This document shows, piece after piece, positions 22,001-32,116 of a stretch of DNA of 64,000 nt (its first letter is position 1; the number at the start of each line of letters is the position of its first letter). The notes below the pieces were generated by a model. The model did no database searches. It saw only the letters and a list, made by a program, of their open reading frames with translations, and was not told the origin of the DNA. Location: assembly GCA_964521105.1 (NCBI GenBank), contig CAZFPO010000002.1:1-64000 (forward strand). Reading direction: 5' to 3'. Source of the DNA: JAQUGA01 sp964521105. GTDB taxonomy: Bacteria; Bacteroidota; Bacteroidia; Bacteroidales; WCHB1-69. Made by a program: the position numbers and the translations under genes.

Positions 22001-23975
22001 TTTAAATCAACACCTCCATTTGGATTTGCAACCCATANNNNNNNNNNNNNNNNNNNNNNNNNNNNNNNNNNNNNNNNNNNNNNNNNNNNNNNNNNNNNNN
22101 NNNNNNNNNNNNNNNNNNNNNNNNNNNNNNNNNNNNNAAGGTGTCGTTGAGGGCATTTAAATCAACACCTCCATTTGGATTTGCAACCCATACTTTAATA
22201 GTATTTAATCCGTTGGGGAATGTATAACCCGATGCAAGTGTTAAAACACTTGATACTTGATCTTGAAACAACAAACCTGTCCATGGAAATACTGGTTGAG
22301 TAACTCCATTTATTGACCAATAAATATCAGCGGTTGTTAAATCGGTGGTACCTGCATTTTTAATACGAACGGTTACATCTGAAACAGCCGAAGCAATTAA
22401 AGTTGCCGGTGGATTTGTTATACTTGCCATACCAGCATCTAAACTTAAATCGGTTTGTTGATAACCAATTTTTACCGAAGGACGTTTGGTATAAGTTGTA
22501 ATTGATACAGATCCAGCATCTGAACACAAATCAGGAACTGATGAATCTGTATACGCTGAAACTGATGAATTATATGTTGTGTTCGTTTGAACTATGGTTG
22601 CACTTGATGAATAATTGGCAGAACCACTATAATTATTGTAACAAGTTTCAAAAATTAAATTACTTGTACCGTCCCAAATAATTGGTGAAGTAAACGTAAA
22701 ATTATTCCAGCCAACTACATGATTACCGGTTAAGTTTGGAGCAGAATATAGAGTAGGCAAACCCGAAGTAAAAGTAGCAGAAGTTGCACTCATGGTGGTT
22801 TGTCCACCTTTTATATAGAAGTTGTTAAAAAATGCAGGAGGCACTGATGAAGTAGGTGTAGCTAAACTTGTTACATTAAAAGAAATACTTTGAATAGGTC
22901 CTGCTTGAACACCAGCTTGTAATAACTCCTCAGCTTTAATAATAAATTGAACTTTTGTTTGCGTCCAATTATGGAAAAATGGATTTGGCATTGAAGATGT
23001 AGCAGTAGAATCATTTTGAATAACTACTAGTGCAGGTGGTCGTTTATTAAAAAACCATTTGGTTGCTGATGAAGTAGTGTTATTAAATTCGTCACTTGCT
23101 GTAATATAATATTCAACATTACTATTATAAGGTTGGCTTGGAATTTCATAATTAAAAATTGAATCATTTACTGTATTCATTGGAGCACTAACCCAGCTTC
23201 CAACAACGCCCTGTGGAGATGTTAGTCGATAAAAAAGTGTTTTAGTAGCTATCGTTGATTGATCTTTAATTTTTGCTTTAACAACCCAAGGTCCAGTTCC
23301 GTATAAAGTATCTTGATAAATTGGTGTTTGATACGTGATAGCAGGAGGAAATATTTCGTTAGGTGCACCAATTATTTGGATATCGTCAATTAACCAACCA
23401 TAAGAAGATTCTGTATTAGTACCTTGTTTTACAATACGAAATTGTATTTCGATAGAGTCGGTTGCACCAAATAAGGAAGAAATATCAAACATTTCTTCTT
23501 TCCACCAACTGTTTTGTGGTACCGCATCAATATTGGCACCTTGCCACTCGGTGTAGCTACTTGCAACAAACTTGTTTGATGCTAAATAGCCACCAGATGC
23601 TGGTTGAAAATAAACATCCGAGGTATTTGGCAAACTTAAAGGAGTACCATTATTTACTATGTAACGTACTAAGCCTTGATCGCTGGGATCAATTTTACAA
23701 ATGTGTTTAAATTTTAAATACACTTTTTGATTACCCTGCTTTGTAAATTTAACAGAAGTTAAAGCAGTGTATCCACTAGCAGGAACAGCACCATGTATTG
23801 AATTTGTTCCAACAGCATAATACGTGCTGTTTTGGTTCCAGTTGGGGCTTCCACCAAACTGAGTTGAAACAAAATTAAAAGGAGTGGTTTCAAAACCCTC
23901 TTGAATAATTGTTGTCTGCGATATTAACGAACTTGTCAATAGTATCGACAGAATGAACAGGAAAAGTTTTCTCAT
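13033..23975 (-). CDS. Giant T9SS cargo surface protein, one gene across an assembly gap
   Basis: Best read as complement(join(13033..21982, 22138..23975)): dropping the Ns and one duplicated 55-bp flank gives 10,788 nt, exactly 3,596 codons (3,595 aa plus stop), with no stop at the junction. Approximate order: signal peptide 1-20; a jelly-roll domain to ~205 with SSYGWLIDDIQI; Fn3-like segments; a right-handed beta-helix (~640-1,050) opening GAVTFNIRPGTYYNSITL; a second jelly-roll (~1,200-1,370); CARDB-like modules; three tandem 366-residue repeats (~1,740-2,810); a GEVEDY domain near 2,970; another jelly-roll domain; and a type A sorting domain (~3,517-3,595: LEQNIPNPADEQT, GMYYYTLEF, RKMTIH). 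It is probably an exported adhesin or matrix protein. No catalytic site is recognised. Without the correction it appears as two genes. Confidence 0.88.
15380..18620 (-). repeat. Three tandem ~1,098-bp repeats coding for 366-aa modules
   Basis: Within the giant gene three consecutive modules share an order of motifs: (S/N)YIP(F/M)YG, then GWS(S/A)(A/V)(L/I)YK, then SEIG, an IDT(L/I)(K/S)FQI strand, M(T/)LV(Y/F)(D/S)GD(I/V)T, (E/)NNDG or NLDG, ANVAKY or ANVGKY, and F(P)TG(E/D)G(T/S)M. The aligned GTATC(A/G)A anchor lies at about 18,319, 17,221 and 16,123, a period of about 1,098 bp. Copies two and three are closest to each other, and copy one is the most diverged. Each module pairs a lectin- or jelly-roll-like beta domain with a CARDB-like spacer; fold names are inference. 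Confidence 0.85.
22038..22137. other. Assembly gap (100 N) inside the giant cargo gene
   Basis: The 55 bases at 21983-22037 are identical to those at 22138-22192. Removing 155 bp restores a single reading frame that runs ...NALNDTLLTQTFVCGG across the join. The gap is therefore probably artificial. Confidence 0.93.
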
Positions 23976-24027
23976 AACTTTGATTTTTATTTATTTTTAT
24001 CTTTTGATTTTAGCACTTAGCAATCTG

Positions 24028-24035
24028 CAAAATTA
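24028..24035 (-). promoter_or_regulatory. Candidate -7 element upstream of the giant cargo gene
   Basis: The minus strand reads TAATTTTG, a match to TAnnTTTG, about 52 bp before the ATG at 23975. No TTG lies at the expected distance further upstream. Confidence 0.3.
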
Positions 24036-24190
24036 ATACATTACAGTAAATTCATTAATTATTTTTATATATTTATAACAAAATAAATTTAGTCAAATAT
24101 TCAACTTGCTGAATATCTTATTAATAAATAAACAAACATTTTTAACATTTCAAAAAAATGTTATTTTTTTCTTATATATTCTAATATGGA

Positions 24191-24221
24191 TTGATTTTTG
24201 CTTTTTGATATCGTATCTTTG
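24191..24221 (+). promoter_or_regulatory. Candidate promoter for the small T9SS cargo gene
   Basis: TTG (24191-24193), 20 bases, TATCTTTG (24214-24221): both boxes of the Bacteroidota primary-sigma promoter with good spacing. Transcription would start near 24228, about 38 nt before the ATG at 24266. Confidence 0.55.
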
Positions 24222-24265
24222 TATTTATTTTTTTCACATTCTCACTTCAACTAAAACAAACAACT

Positions 24266-25024
24266 ATGAAAAAAGTTCTATTATTTATCGTGCTATTTTC
24301 TTTTGCTCATTCAGTCTTTTCTCAAAGTATAATTCTATATCAAGGGTCTCAGCAACTAACAAACAACCAAACTATTACGTATACATCAACAGTAGATGCA
24401 ACCATGATAGGAAGTCCCGAAACATTAATAGGTGTAAAAAATACTTCAAACGATATTATTCCAATCAAAGTTAAAAAAACGATTATTGACACTGTTACTG
24501 GTTCGGTAAATTCTTTTTGTTGGGATCAATGTTTCGACAGTAGAGTGATGATATCACCCAACCCTATTTATCTTGAAGCAGGCGAAACAAACAACAGTAG
24601 TTTTTATGCTGAATATTGGCCCAATGGACACACCGGATCAACCTCCATTCAATATACCTTTTTTAAATATGAAGGCAACAACGAAACATATACCGATTCT
24701 GCTAGCATTATTGTTACATTTTTAATTAATCCCGCATCGGTTCAACAATTTATAAGCGAAAACTCCACTTTGTCAAATGCTCGCCCAAATCCTGCATCAA
24801 ATTTTACACAAATTCCTTATCAAATTCCTACAAATATTAATGGTGAAATAAAAATTGTGATAAAAAACTTATTAGGGGCTCAAGTTTATACAGAAAATGT
24901 TAAACCTGGTAATGGAAAAATATCAGTTAACACCTCTGATTTTGACGCTGGAATTTATTTCTATTCATTGGTGATAAATAATGAAACATTTTTCACTAAA
25001 AAACTTATCATTAAACGCGAATAA
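24266..25024 (+). CDS. Small secreted protein with T9SS type A sorting domain
   Basis: A 252-residue protein with a clear signal peptide (residues 1-20, ending SVFSQ), a compact beta-rich passenger of about 145 residues and a type A sorting domain from about residue 170 (ARPNPASNF, NLLGAQVY, AGIYFYSL, KKLIIKRE). The passenger has a CWDQC cysteine pair near residue 83 and a conserved-looking MISPNPIYLEAGE segment; the layout is like an Ig-fold. Similar small passengers are common hypothetical proteins in Bacteroidota. No function can be assigned. It has its own promoter and shares a bidirectional terminator with metK. Confidence 0.82.
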   Translation: MKKVLLFIVLFSFAHSVFSQSIILYQGSQQLTNNQTITYTSTVDATMIGSPETLIGVKNTSNDIIPIKVKKTIIDTVTGSVNSFCWDQCFDSRVMISPNPIYLEAGETNNSSFYAEYWPNGHTGSTSIQYTFFKYEGNNETYTDSASIIVTFLINPASVQQFISENSTLSNARPNPASNFTQIPYQIPTNINGEIKIVIKNLLGAQVYTENVKPGNGKISVNTSDFDAGIYFYSLVINNETFFTKKLIIKRE

Positions 25025-25042
25025 AATTATTTCTACATAAAT

Positions 25043-25072
25043 AAAAAAGAGGAAGTAAACTTCCTCTTTTTT
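25043..25072. terminator. Bidirectional terminator between the small cargo and metK
   Basis: Stem GAGGAAGT (25049-25056) pairs with ACTTCCTC (25059-25066) around a 2-base loop, flanked by six As and six Ts. It serves convergent genes on both sides. Confidence 0.88.
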
Positions 25073-25095
25073 ATTGACTATAACTTAAACGCCAA

Positions 25096-26397
25096 CTATA
25101 ATTTAAACGCTTTTTTAATTTTATCAACGTAATCTAATTTTTCCCAAGCAAAAAATTCTACCTTTTTAAAATAACATTCTTTACCATCTATTTTTTTAGT
25201 TACCACATTTTTATCTTTATAATAAACCTCCACTTCTTCCTCTCTCACATCGCGACCAAAATGACCGTATGAAGCTGTATCAATAAATATCGGGTTTTTT
25301 AAACCAAATCGATTTACTATTGCATAAGGACGTAAATCGAATAATGTATTTACAACTTCCGAAATTTGAGCATCTGATATTTTTTTACCATGCTCATCTT
25401 TAATTAAAGTTGTTCCAAAAGTATTAATGTATAAACCAACTGGTTTTGCAACTCCAATTGCGTATGCAACTTGAACCAAAACTTCTTTACAAACACCCGC
25501 TGCCACTAAATTTTTAGCAATATGACGAGTTGCATAAGCTGCTGAGCGGTCAACTTTAGAAGAATCTTTGCCCGAAAAAGCACCTCCACCATGAGCTCCT
25601 TTTCCGCCATAAGTATCCACAATAATTTTTCTTCCGGTTAATCCGGTATCTCCATGAGGTCCACCAATAACAAACTTACCAGTAGGATTAACATGTAATT
25701 TAAAATCTCCTTTAAAAAGCTTTGCCACCGAATCGGGAACTAATTTTTTTACTCGAGGAATTAAAATTGTGCGTACATCTTTTTCAATAGCTTCAAGCAT
25801 CGCTTTTTCTTCGGCAAAATCGTCGTGTTGTGTTGAAATAACTATCGTATCAATACGTTTTGCTCGATTTTTATCATCATATTCAATGGTAACTTGCGAT
25901 TTTGCATCGGGACGCAAATATTTCATTTTTTTACCTTCACGACGAATAGCAGCTAATTCTTGTAAAAAAATATGAGCTAATTCAACAGGCATTGGCATAT
26001 AATTATCCATTTCGTCGCATGCGTAACCAAACATCATTCCTTGATCTCCAGCTCCTTGATTCTCGATATCTTGACGTTCAACACCTTGATTAATATCGGG
26101 AGATTGTTCATGAATGGCTGAAATTACTCCACATGAAGCACTATCAAAGCGATATTCGGCTTTGGTATACCCAATTTTATGAACTACGCGGCGAGCAACC
26201 TCGTCAACATGAACATAACCGGTTGTTTTTACTTCTCCTGCACAAACAACTAAACCTGTAGTTACTAATGTTTCACATGCTACTTTTGAGTTTGGATCAT
26301 GACGTAAAAATTCGTCTAATAAAGCATCTGAAATTTGGTCACTTACTTTATCGGGATGACCTTCCGAAACTGATTCTGATGTAAATAAATATCCCAT
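25096..26397 (-). CDS. metK: S-adenosylmethionine synthetase
   Basis: MetK makes S-adenosylmethionine from ATP and methionine in the cytoplasm. At 433 residues it matches the slightly longer forms usual in Bacteroidota. Signature elements are all present: GHPDKVSDQ near the N-terminus (ATP and Mg site), [12 protein letters not shown] (methionine loop), [12 protein letters not shown], and the glycine-rich [17 protein letters not shown]. The start is set by the conserved [13 protein letters not shown] beginning at residue 4. The gene is isolated between a shared terminator and a 163-bp upstream region; no SAM riboswitch is recognisable there, only a small CCACA/TGTGG hairpin (26513-26526) beside a candidate -7 box. 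Confidence 0.98.
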   Translation of the reverse strand: MGYLFTSESVSEGHPDKVSDQISDALLDEFLRHDPNSKVACETLVTTGLVVCAGEVKTTGYVHVDEVARRVVHKIGYTKAEYRFDSASCGVISAIHEQSPDINQGVERQDIENQGAGDQGMMFGYACDEMDNYMPMPVELAHIFLQELAAIRREGKKMKYLRPDAKSQVTIEYDDKNRAKRIDTIVISTQHDDFAEEKAMLEAIEKDVRTILIPRVKKLVPDSVAKLFKGDFKLHVNPTGKFVIGGPHGDTGLTGRKIIVDTYGGKGAHGGGAFSGKDSSKVDRSAAYATRHIAKNLVAAGVCKEVLVQVAYAIGVAKPVGLYINTFGTTLIKDEHGKKISDAQISEVVNTLFDLRPYAIVNRFGLKNPIFIDTASYGHFGRDVREEEVEVYYKDKNVVTKKIDGKECYFKKVEFFAWEKLDYVDKIKKAFKL

Positions 26398-26526
26398 CTG
26401 TTTATAAATTTTGATTAGTATAAAACGTTAATTGCTGAAAGAATGGTGATTGAAAGGACAATGAAAAATGGTTTAGCATTTTTTTTGTGTGGTTGCAATC
26501 ATACAAATCTTTCCACATATTTGTGG

Positions 26527-26534
26527 CAAAATTA
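26527..26534 (-). promoter_or_regulatory. Candidate -7 element upstream of metK
   Basis: Minus-strand TAATTTTG about 130 bp before the metK start; no well-placed TTG upstream. It lies next to a short CCACA-TATT-TGTGG hairpin at 26513-26526. Confidence 0.25.
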
Positions 26535-26560
26535 ATAAAGATTGCTTTATAAAGATTATT

Positions 26561-27478
26561 TTATACAATTTTTTTTGTTAACTTTTGAAAAACTTCTTCT
26601 AAGCGATGTTTTTCTTTTTGCAATGATAATATTGTATGATTTTTATCAACAGCCCATTTAAAAATCTCACCTCGAGCATCAAAACCTTGATTAGTGTGTA
26701 ATTTGTATATATTATTTCCTACGACTTCTATTTTAATTATTCCTTCAATTTTTGATAACGATTTTATATCTACTTCGGCATCAAATTCTACCAGAATAAA
26801 CTCGTTTCCGATAAACATTTCTGTTACATTTTTGGTATCATTATCGGCTACAATTTCGCCCTCATTAATAATCAATACTTTTCCACAAATTGCCTCAACT
26901 TCCTGCATTATATGTGTTGAAAGCAATATTGTTTTCTCTTTTCCTATTTCTTTAATTAAATTTCTGATTTCAACTATTTGATTTGGATCTAAACCCGAAG
27001 TTGGTTCATCTAATATTAAAATTTCGGGATCGTGCAACAATGCTTGTGCTAAACCAACTCTTTGTCGATATCCTTTGGATAATGCTCCAATTTTTTTTCG
27101 TCTCTCGGGCTCTAATCCGGTTAAATGTAAAATTTCTTTTATTCGAGCTTTAATATTTCCTTTGTAACCATAAACTCCGCCCGAAAATTCTAAATATTCC
27201 GAAATATACATATCCAAGTAAAGAGGATTATTTTCGGGTAAATATCCCACACATTTTCTAACCTCAACCGACTGATTTAATACATCAAATCCGTTTACCT
27301 GAGCCTTACCATTAGTTGGAGGGATAAAACAAGTTAATATTTTCATCATGGTTGATTTACCAGCCCCGTTTGGACCCAATAAACCAACAATTTCCGATTT
27401 TTTAACCTCAAAACTTACATTATTTAGAGCTTTTTGCTCACCATATATTTTGGTAATATTATTTACTACTATTGACAT
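26561..27478 (-). CDS. gldA: GldA-like ABC transporter ATP-binding protein
   Basis: A 305-residue single ABC ATPase with Walker A GPNGAGKST, signature LSKGYRQRVGLAQ, Walker B ILILDEPTSGLD and H-loop STHIMQEVEA. The sequence follows Flavobacterium GldA closely as remembered (YLPENNPLYLDMYISEYL, HDPEILILDEP, GLDPNQIVEIRNLIK) and the length agrees. GldA works with permeases GldF and GldG in gliding bacteria; neither is in the window, so the transported substrate and a role in gliding remain open. Many non-gliding Bacteroidota also keep this ATPase, and a generic ABC-2 type efflux ATPase is the alternative. It lies 163 bp upstream of metK on the same strand. Confidence 0.75.
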   Translation of the reverse strand: MSIVVNNITKIYGEQKALNNVSFEVKKSEIVGLLGPNGAGKSTMMKILTCFIPPTNGKAQVNGFDVLNQSVEVRKCVGYLPENNPLYLDMYISEYLEFSGGVYGYKGNIKARIKEILHLTGLEPERRKKIGALSKGYRQRVGLAQALLHDPEILILDEPTSGLDPNQIVEIRNLIKEIGKEKTILLSTHIMQEVEAICGKVLIINEGEIVADNDTKNVTEMFIGNEFILVEFDAEVDIKSLSKIEGIIKIEVVGNNIYKLHTNQGFDARGEIFKWAVDKNHTILSLQKEKHRLEEVFQKLTKKIV

Positions 27479-27535
27479 GATTAATTATTTTTCTTTCGTT
27501 TGCAAAAGTCATAAAAATATTTGAACAAACATAAC

Positions 27536-28444
27536 TTAATTAAAACTTGATTGATGAATTGATTTAAATCCTAAACCCAAGGTTTCAGATGCTTCAATAA
27601 CTGATACAAATGCATTGGGGTCGACCTGTTTCACATAATCAATTAGAGTAGGAAGCTGTTTGCGATCGACAATGGTGTAAATTATCTTTTTAGAAACACC
27701 ATTATACATGCCTTCGCCGTGAATGTATGTTCCTCCTCTTTTAAGAGTATTTATGATTTGGTCGCGAATCATTTCATGGTTTTCTGAAATAATATATACT
27801 GTTTTATCCGTGCTAATTCCTTTAATCACCATATCAATTACCTTTCCCGTAACATAAATTACAACTAACGAATATAAGGGAATTGTCCAATCGCCATAAG
27901 CAATTAAACCAACAAATACCACCATTGAATCAACAATTATTAACATAGTTCCCACTGGCAGTTTAGTATATTTTGAAATTATCATTGCAACAATATCGGT
28001 TCCACCCGAAGTTGCTTTTGATTTAAAAACCAAACCTAAACCAAGACCTAAAAGCACTCCTCCAAAAACTGCCGACAGAAAAGGGTCATCTTTGATTAAT
28101 CCCTGTTCACTACTGTATAATGAAATTACATCAGTGAAAATTGCTAGCGAAGTAAATCCCACCACTGTTTTTAATCCAAATTTAGGACCTAAAATAATAA
28201 TCCCCAAAATGCAAAGTGGAATATCCATCGATAATGCCATTGCACCTATTGGAATTCCATTTGGAAAAACCGAAAACATCTCTTTAGTTAAATGGTGAAA
28301 TGTAATAGCAATTCCATATACACCTCCAGGTGCTAACTTGAATGGCGATATAAAAAAAACAAAACCTATTGCCATGATCAAAGTACCCACCAATATCAAT
28401 AAATACGAAAAAACATCTTCCTTAGCACGTTGTTTTCTATTCAT
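27536..28444 (-). CDS. YitT family membrane protein (DUF161/DUF2179)
   Basis: An integral membrane protein with about five to six hydrophobic helices in residues ~10-200 and a soluble C-terminal DUF2179-type domain (TVYIISENHEMI, TYIHGEGMYNGVSKKIIY, VDPNAFVSVIEA). This two-part layout is typical of YitT-like proteins, whose transport function is not established. The start at MNRKQRAKED (28444) is preferred over a frame-compatible ATG 21 bp upstream (28465), because the basic stretch right before the first helix is the usual N-terminus. It is 57 bp upstream of gldA on the same strand and could be co-transcribed. Confidence 0.85.
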   Translation of the reverse strand: MNRKQRAKEDVFSYLLILVGTLIMAIGFVFFISPFKLAPGGVYGIAITFHHLTKEMFSVFPNGIPIGAMALSMDIPLCILGIIILGPKFGLKTVVGFTSLAIFTDVISLYSSEQGLIKDDPFLSAVFGGVLLGLGLGLVFKSKATSGGTDIVAMIISKYTKLPVGTMLIIVDSMVVFVGLIAYGDWTIPLYSLVVIYVTGKVIDMVIKGISTDKTVYIISENHEMIRDQIINTLKRGGTYIHGEGMYNGVSKKIIYTIVDRKQLPTLIDYVKQVDPNAFVSVIEASETLGLGFKSIHQSSFN

Positions 28445-28590
28445 ACAAAATAAATTATGTAACAAGTTTTTAAATTTGGCTGTAAAATTATATTCATTTT
28501 CTGATATTTTTCGTTATTAAGTGATTAATTATTATTAACAACTTTATTAATCCCTCTTGTACTTAATAAAAAAAATTGCCAAACTATCTC

Positions 28591-28598
28591 TATTTTTG
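28591..28598 (+). promoter_or_regulatory. Candidate -7 element upstream of the 1,162-aa outer-membrane protein gene
   Basis: TATTTTTG, 30 bp before the TTG start at 28628; no TTG at the expected -33 distance. Confidence 0.3.
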
Positions 28599-28627
28599 TA
28601 TTTTCGTTTTATAATTTAAGTCGATTT

Positions 28628-31600
28628 TTGTTGAAAAACTATCTAAAACATATTCTTATACTTTTTTTTTTACTGAGCACAATTTCGGTAATGTCTCAAG
28701 AAAAGATTCCTTTTCAAAAAAGCAAAACCATATTTATCAGCAAAAAAAAATGGACAAAAATTGATTCGTTAAGTATAATTCCAAATAGCATATTCCTAAA
28801 TGTTCACGATTCATTAATATCAAATAGTTCGTTTGAAATTGATTTTATAAATTCTTTAATTAAAATCAAAAATGATGAAATACAAATTACCGACTCATTA
28901 CAAATTGAATTAATATATCAAACTTTTGATTTTAAAATTAATCAAAAATTTAAAAGAAAAGACTCAACTTTGATACAACAAAAGATGAGTGATCCTCAAC
29001 AATTTTTCCGCATACCTGAGAATAAGCCTATAAACAGTTGGAATTTTACCGATTCGGAACTTTCAAAAAATGGAAGTATTTCGAGAGGTATTTCGGTTGG
29101 AAACAAACAAAACGTTTTAGTCAACTCCGATTTAAATCTTCAATTATCCGGGAAGTTAAGCGATCAATTTCAAATTGCAGCAGCCATTACCGACAGAAAT
29201 ATTCCACTTCAACCCGATGGAAACACTCAACAACTTCAAGATTTTGACAAAGTATACATTAATATATATAATACTAAAACTTCAATTATTGCTGGTGATT
29301 TTGAAATTCAAAACAGTAATAATCATTTTTTGCGATTTAATAAAAAGGTGTTAGGTGGTTTATTTGAGCATAAATTTTTGCTTAAAGATAGTTCGACATT
29401 TTTTATAAAATCAGCCATTTCGGTTTCAAAAGGAAAATATAGGAGACAAGAAATAACACCGATTGATTTAAACCAAGGTCCATATAAACTTATGGGTGAA
29501 AACAATGAACCCTATATCATGGTAATTGCAGGTAGCGAAAAAGTTTATATTGATGGTATTCTTCAAACTCGAGGCGAACTAAATGACTATACAATCGATT
29601 ACAACATTGGAGAAATCATTTTTACACCTCGACAAATTCTTACAAAAGAAAAACGCATTGTTGTAGAATTTGAATATTCTGACAAACATTACTCGAGAAC
29701 ATTTATGTATAATGAAGCAAATTGGAAAACGAACAAAACAAACAGTTATCTTTCATTTTATTCCGAAACAGACATCAAAAACCAATCAATTCAGCCTGTT
29801 TTAGATGATTCTCAAAAGAACTTTCTGTCGTTAATTGGCGATGACATGGTAAACGCATGGTATCCAAATTTCGATTCTGTGGCATTTTCGAGTAATGAAA
29901 TAAGGTATAAACTTATTGATACAACATTTAACAGTGTAATTTACGATTCGGTTTTTGTTTATTCTACAAATCCTGACAGTGCATTTTATCGATTGGGTTT
30001 TGTAAATGTTGGAAAAAATTCTGGAAATTATATATTGGATAATTCCTTATCGAATGGTCGGGTTTATAAATGGGTAGCTCCCTTAAACAATATACCACAG
30101 GGCGATTTTGAACCTATCGTTAAACTTGTTCCACCTATTAAAAAACAAATGTTAAATATTGGAACAACCATTAGTGCTGGCAAGTATTCAGCTATTAATT
30201 CCGAAATTGCTATTAGTCAAAACGACAAAAACACCTTTTCATCAAAAGATCAAAGCGACGATATCGGTATTGCTTTTAAAATAAATTACTCATACAATCG
30301 AAAAATTGGAAAAACTATCGACTCGCTTAAACAATGGAAATTTGGCTCAATAGTTAATTACGAACTAATTTCTTCCAACTTTCAACCAATTGAACCTTTT
30401 AGAGATGTTGAATTTGAAAGATCATTTAGTATTGCTAATATTAAAAATCAAGCAAATCAACATTTTGGAATGTTGCAATTAAAATTTAATAACTCAAGAA
30501 ATGAAATAAAAATAGGTTTTAAAGCACTTAACAAAGCTCCCTATTATAAAGGGATTCAAACCACTTGGGGAGCTTTCACAAATCAAAAAAATATACGATT
30601 AAATGATGCAGGATTTTACTCAAGCACAAAGGGAACAAATGCAAATTCTACTTTTTTAAAAAACGACATTCATTTATTGTACAATCTGAAATTTTTCACA
30701 CCAGGCATAAAATGGAAATTTGAAAACAACCGATTATATAATTCAAAGGGAGATAGCTTATATGCAAACAGCTTGGGTTTTAATGAAATCGAATACTTCA
30801 TTCAACAAAATGATACTTCAAAAAACATGTATAAAATTTACTATTTGTACCGAATAGATGAATTACCTAAAGCAAATCATTTAATATCTCACTCAAAATC
30901 CAATGAATACGGATTAAAACTAAACCTTACTTCAAACCAAAATCATCAACTAACAACAAACATCTCGTATCGTGAAAGAAATAGAATTGATACAATCTCC
31001 TCTAAAAAAGAAAACTCTTTTGCTTCAAATTTTGATTATTCAGGTTCAATAATCGATAAATCGATTCGCTTAAATACATTTTATGAGGCTGCTACCGGAT
31101 TAGAACAAAAAAAAGATTTCTATTTTTTAAAAGTAAATAAAGGAACTGGTAATTATGTTTGGAACGATTACAATAGCAACGGGATTGAAGAACTTGATGA
31201 ATTTGAGCAAACTGTTTTTTCTGATTTGGGTGAATACGTAAAACTTTGGCGACTAACAAACAATTATATTCAAACATACTACAGCCGCTTTAACCAAACA
31301 GTTAATTTAAACGCTCCATCTTCGTGGAATAATAAAAGTGGTGTTAAAGGTTTAATTTCTCGATTATCAAATCAATTTGTTTTTAAATCGGAAAAAAAAT
31401 TACAAAATTCGCCATTAATTGCGTACAACCCATTTATAATTAATGCAGTAGATTCCGACTTGGTTTCATCAAATATATCCATCAGAAATTCGTTTGCAAT
31501 AAATCAACGCAGTCCTGTATGGTCAAACGAAATAATTATATATAAAGGCAATACAAAATTATTTTTAACAGGAGGTTTTGAAAAAAGAACGTCAAATAAC

Positions 31601-32116
31601 TTTAATAATGTTTTGAGAATTAATTTTTCAAAAATAATTACTTCAAAAACTGACGTAGGAATTAGTAAGAAAAATTATTCTTCTGACCAATTTAGTTCAA
31701 AAAATAATCATATAATACAACATTCTGTCGAACAATCAATTAGCCTTGTTTTTTCAAATAATTTAAGATGTATCATTGTTTATAAGTACATTGAGAAAAA
31801 GAATGATAAAAGCCCTAATTATGAAAAATTATATTCTACTATTTCATCTACTGAAATAACATACAATATAAATAGCAAAACAAACATCAATTGGAAACAA
31901 TCGTTTATAAAAAACATCTTTAATGGACAAGAAAACTCATCGTTAGCATTTGAGATGTTAGAAGGATTAAATAAGGGATTAAATTATATAAGTACACTTG
32001 CACTTCAAACAAATTTAGGGCAAAACCTTCAACTTCAATCAAACTACGAAATTAGAATATCAAACACATCAAAAGCCATACATATTGGAAATATTACCCT
32101 AAGAGCTTACTTTTAA
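28628..32116 (+). CDS. Large probable outer-membrane beta-barrel protein
   Basis: A 1,162-residue protein without a confidently recognised family. It has a hydrophobic signal peptide ending VMSQ (~residue 23) and long runs of alternating strands with aromatic residues to the very end (GNITLRAYF, terminal Phe), as expected of an outer-membrane barrel. Around residues 290-350 it carries YIDG, DYTIDYNIGEIIFTP and VEFEYSDKHYSR, a pattern that resembles repeated segments of the T9SS translocon SprA/Sov as remembered, although this protein is about half SprA's length. The start must be TTG (28628 or 28631): no in-frame ATG precedes the signal peptide. It is followed, after 466 bp, by the T9SS core operon. 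Confidence 0.7.
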   Translation: MLKNYLKHILILFFLLSTISVMSQEKIPFQKSKTIFISKKKWTKIDSLSIIPNSIFLNVHDSLISNSSFEIDFINSLIKIKNDEIQITDSLQIELIYQTFDFKINQKFKRKDSTLIQQKMSDPQQFFRIPENKPINSWNFTDSELSKNGSISRGISVGNKQNVLVNSDLNLQLSGKLSDQFQIAAAITDRNIPLQPDGNTQQLQDFDKVYINIYNTKTSIIAGDFEIQNSNNHFLRFNKKVLGGLFEHKFLLKDSSTFFIKSAISVSKGKYRRQEITPIDLNQGPYKLMGENNEPYIMVIAGSEKVYIDGILQTRGELNDYTIDYNIGEIIFTPRQILTKEKRIVVEFEYSDKHYSRTFMYNEANWKTNKTNSYLSFYSETDIKNQSIQPVLDDSQKNFLSLIGDDMVNAWYPNFDSVAFSSNEIRYKLIDTTFNSVIYDSVFVYSTNPDSAFYRLGFVNVGKNSGNYILDNSLSNGRVYKWVAPLNNIPQGDFEPIVKLVPPIKKQMLNIGTTISAGKYSAINSEIAISQNDKNTFSSKDQSDDIGIAFKINYSYNRKIGKTIDSLKQWKFGSIVNYELISSNFQPIEPFRDVEFERSFSIANIKNQANQHFGMLQLKFNNSRNEIKIGFKALNKAPYYKGIQTTWGAFTNQKNIRLNDAGFYSSTKGTNANSTFLKNDIHLLYNLKFFTPGIKWKFENNRLYNSKGDSLYANSLGFNEIEYFIQQNDTSKNMYKIYYLYRIDELPKANHLISHSKSNEYGLKLNLTSNQNHQLTTNISYRERNRIDTISSKKENSFASNFDYSGSIIDKSIRLNTFYEAATGLEQKKDFYFLKVNKGTGNYVWNDYNSNGIEELDEFEQTVFSDLGEYVKLWRLTNNYIQTYYSRFNQTVNLNAPSSWNNKSGVKGLISRLSNQFVFKSEKKLQNSPLIAYNPFIINAVDSDLVSSNISIRNSFAINQRSPVWSNEIIIYKGNTKLFLTGGFEKRTSNNFNNVLRINFSKIITSKTDVGISKKNYSSDQFSSKNNHIIQHSVEQSISLVFSNNLRCIIVYKYIEKKNDKSPNYEKLYSTISSTEITYNINSKTNINWKQSFIKNIFNGQENSSLAFEMLEGLNKGLNYISTLALQTNLGQNLQLQSNYEIRISNTSKAIHIGNITLRAYF

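Noticed and set aside
24106..24474. 122-codon plus-strand frame
   Set aside because: It overlaps the promoter and the signal-peptide region of the small cargo gene in another frame and is compositionally AT-rich noise.
26398..26560. SAM riboswitch upstream of metK
   Set aside because: Only a 5-bp hairpin was found, with no recognisable riboswitch core.
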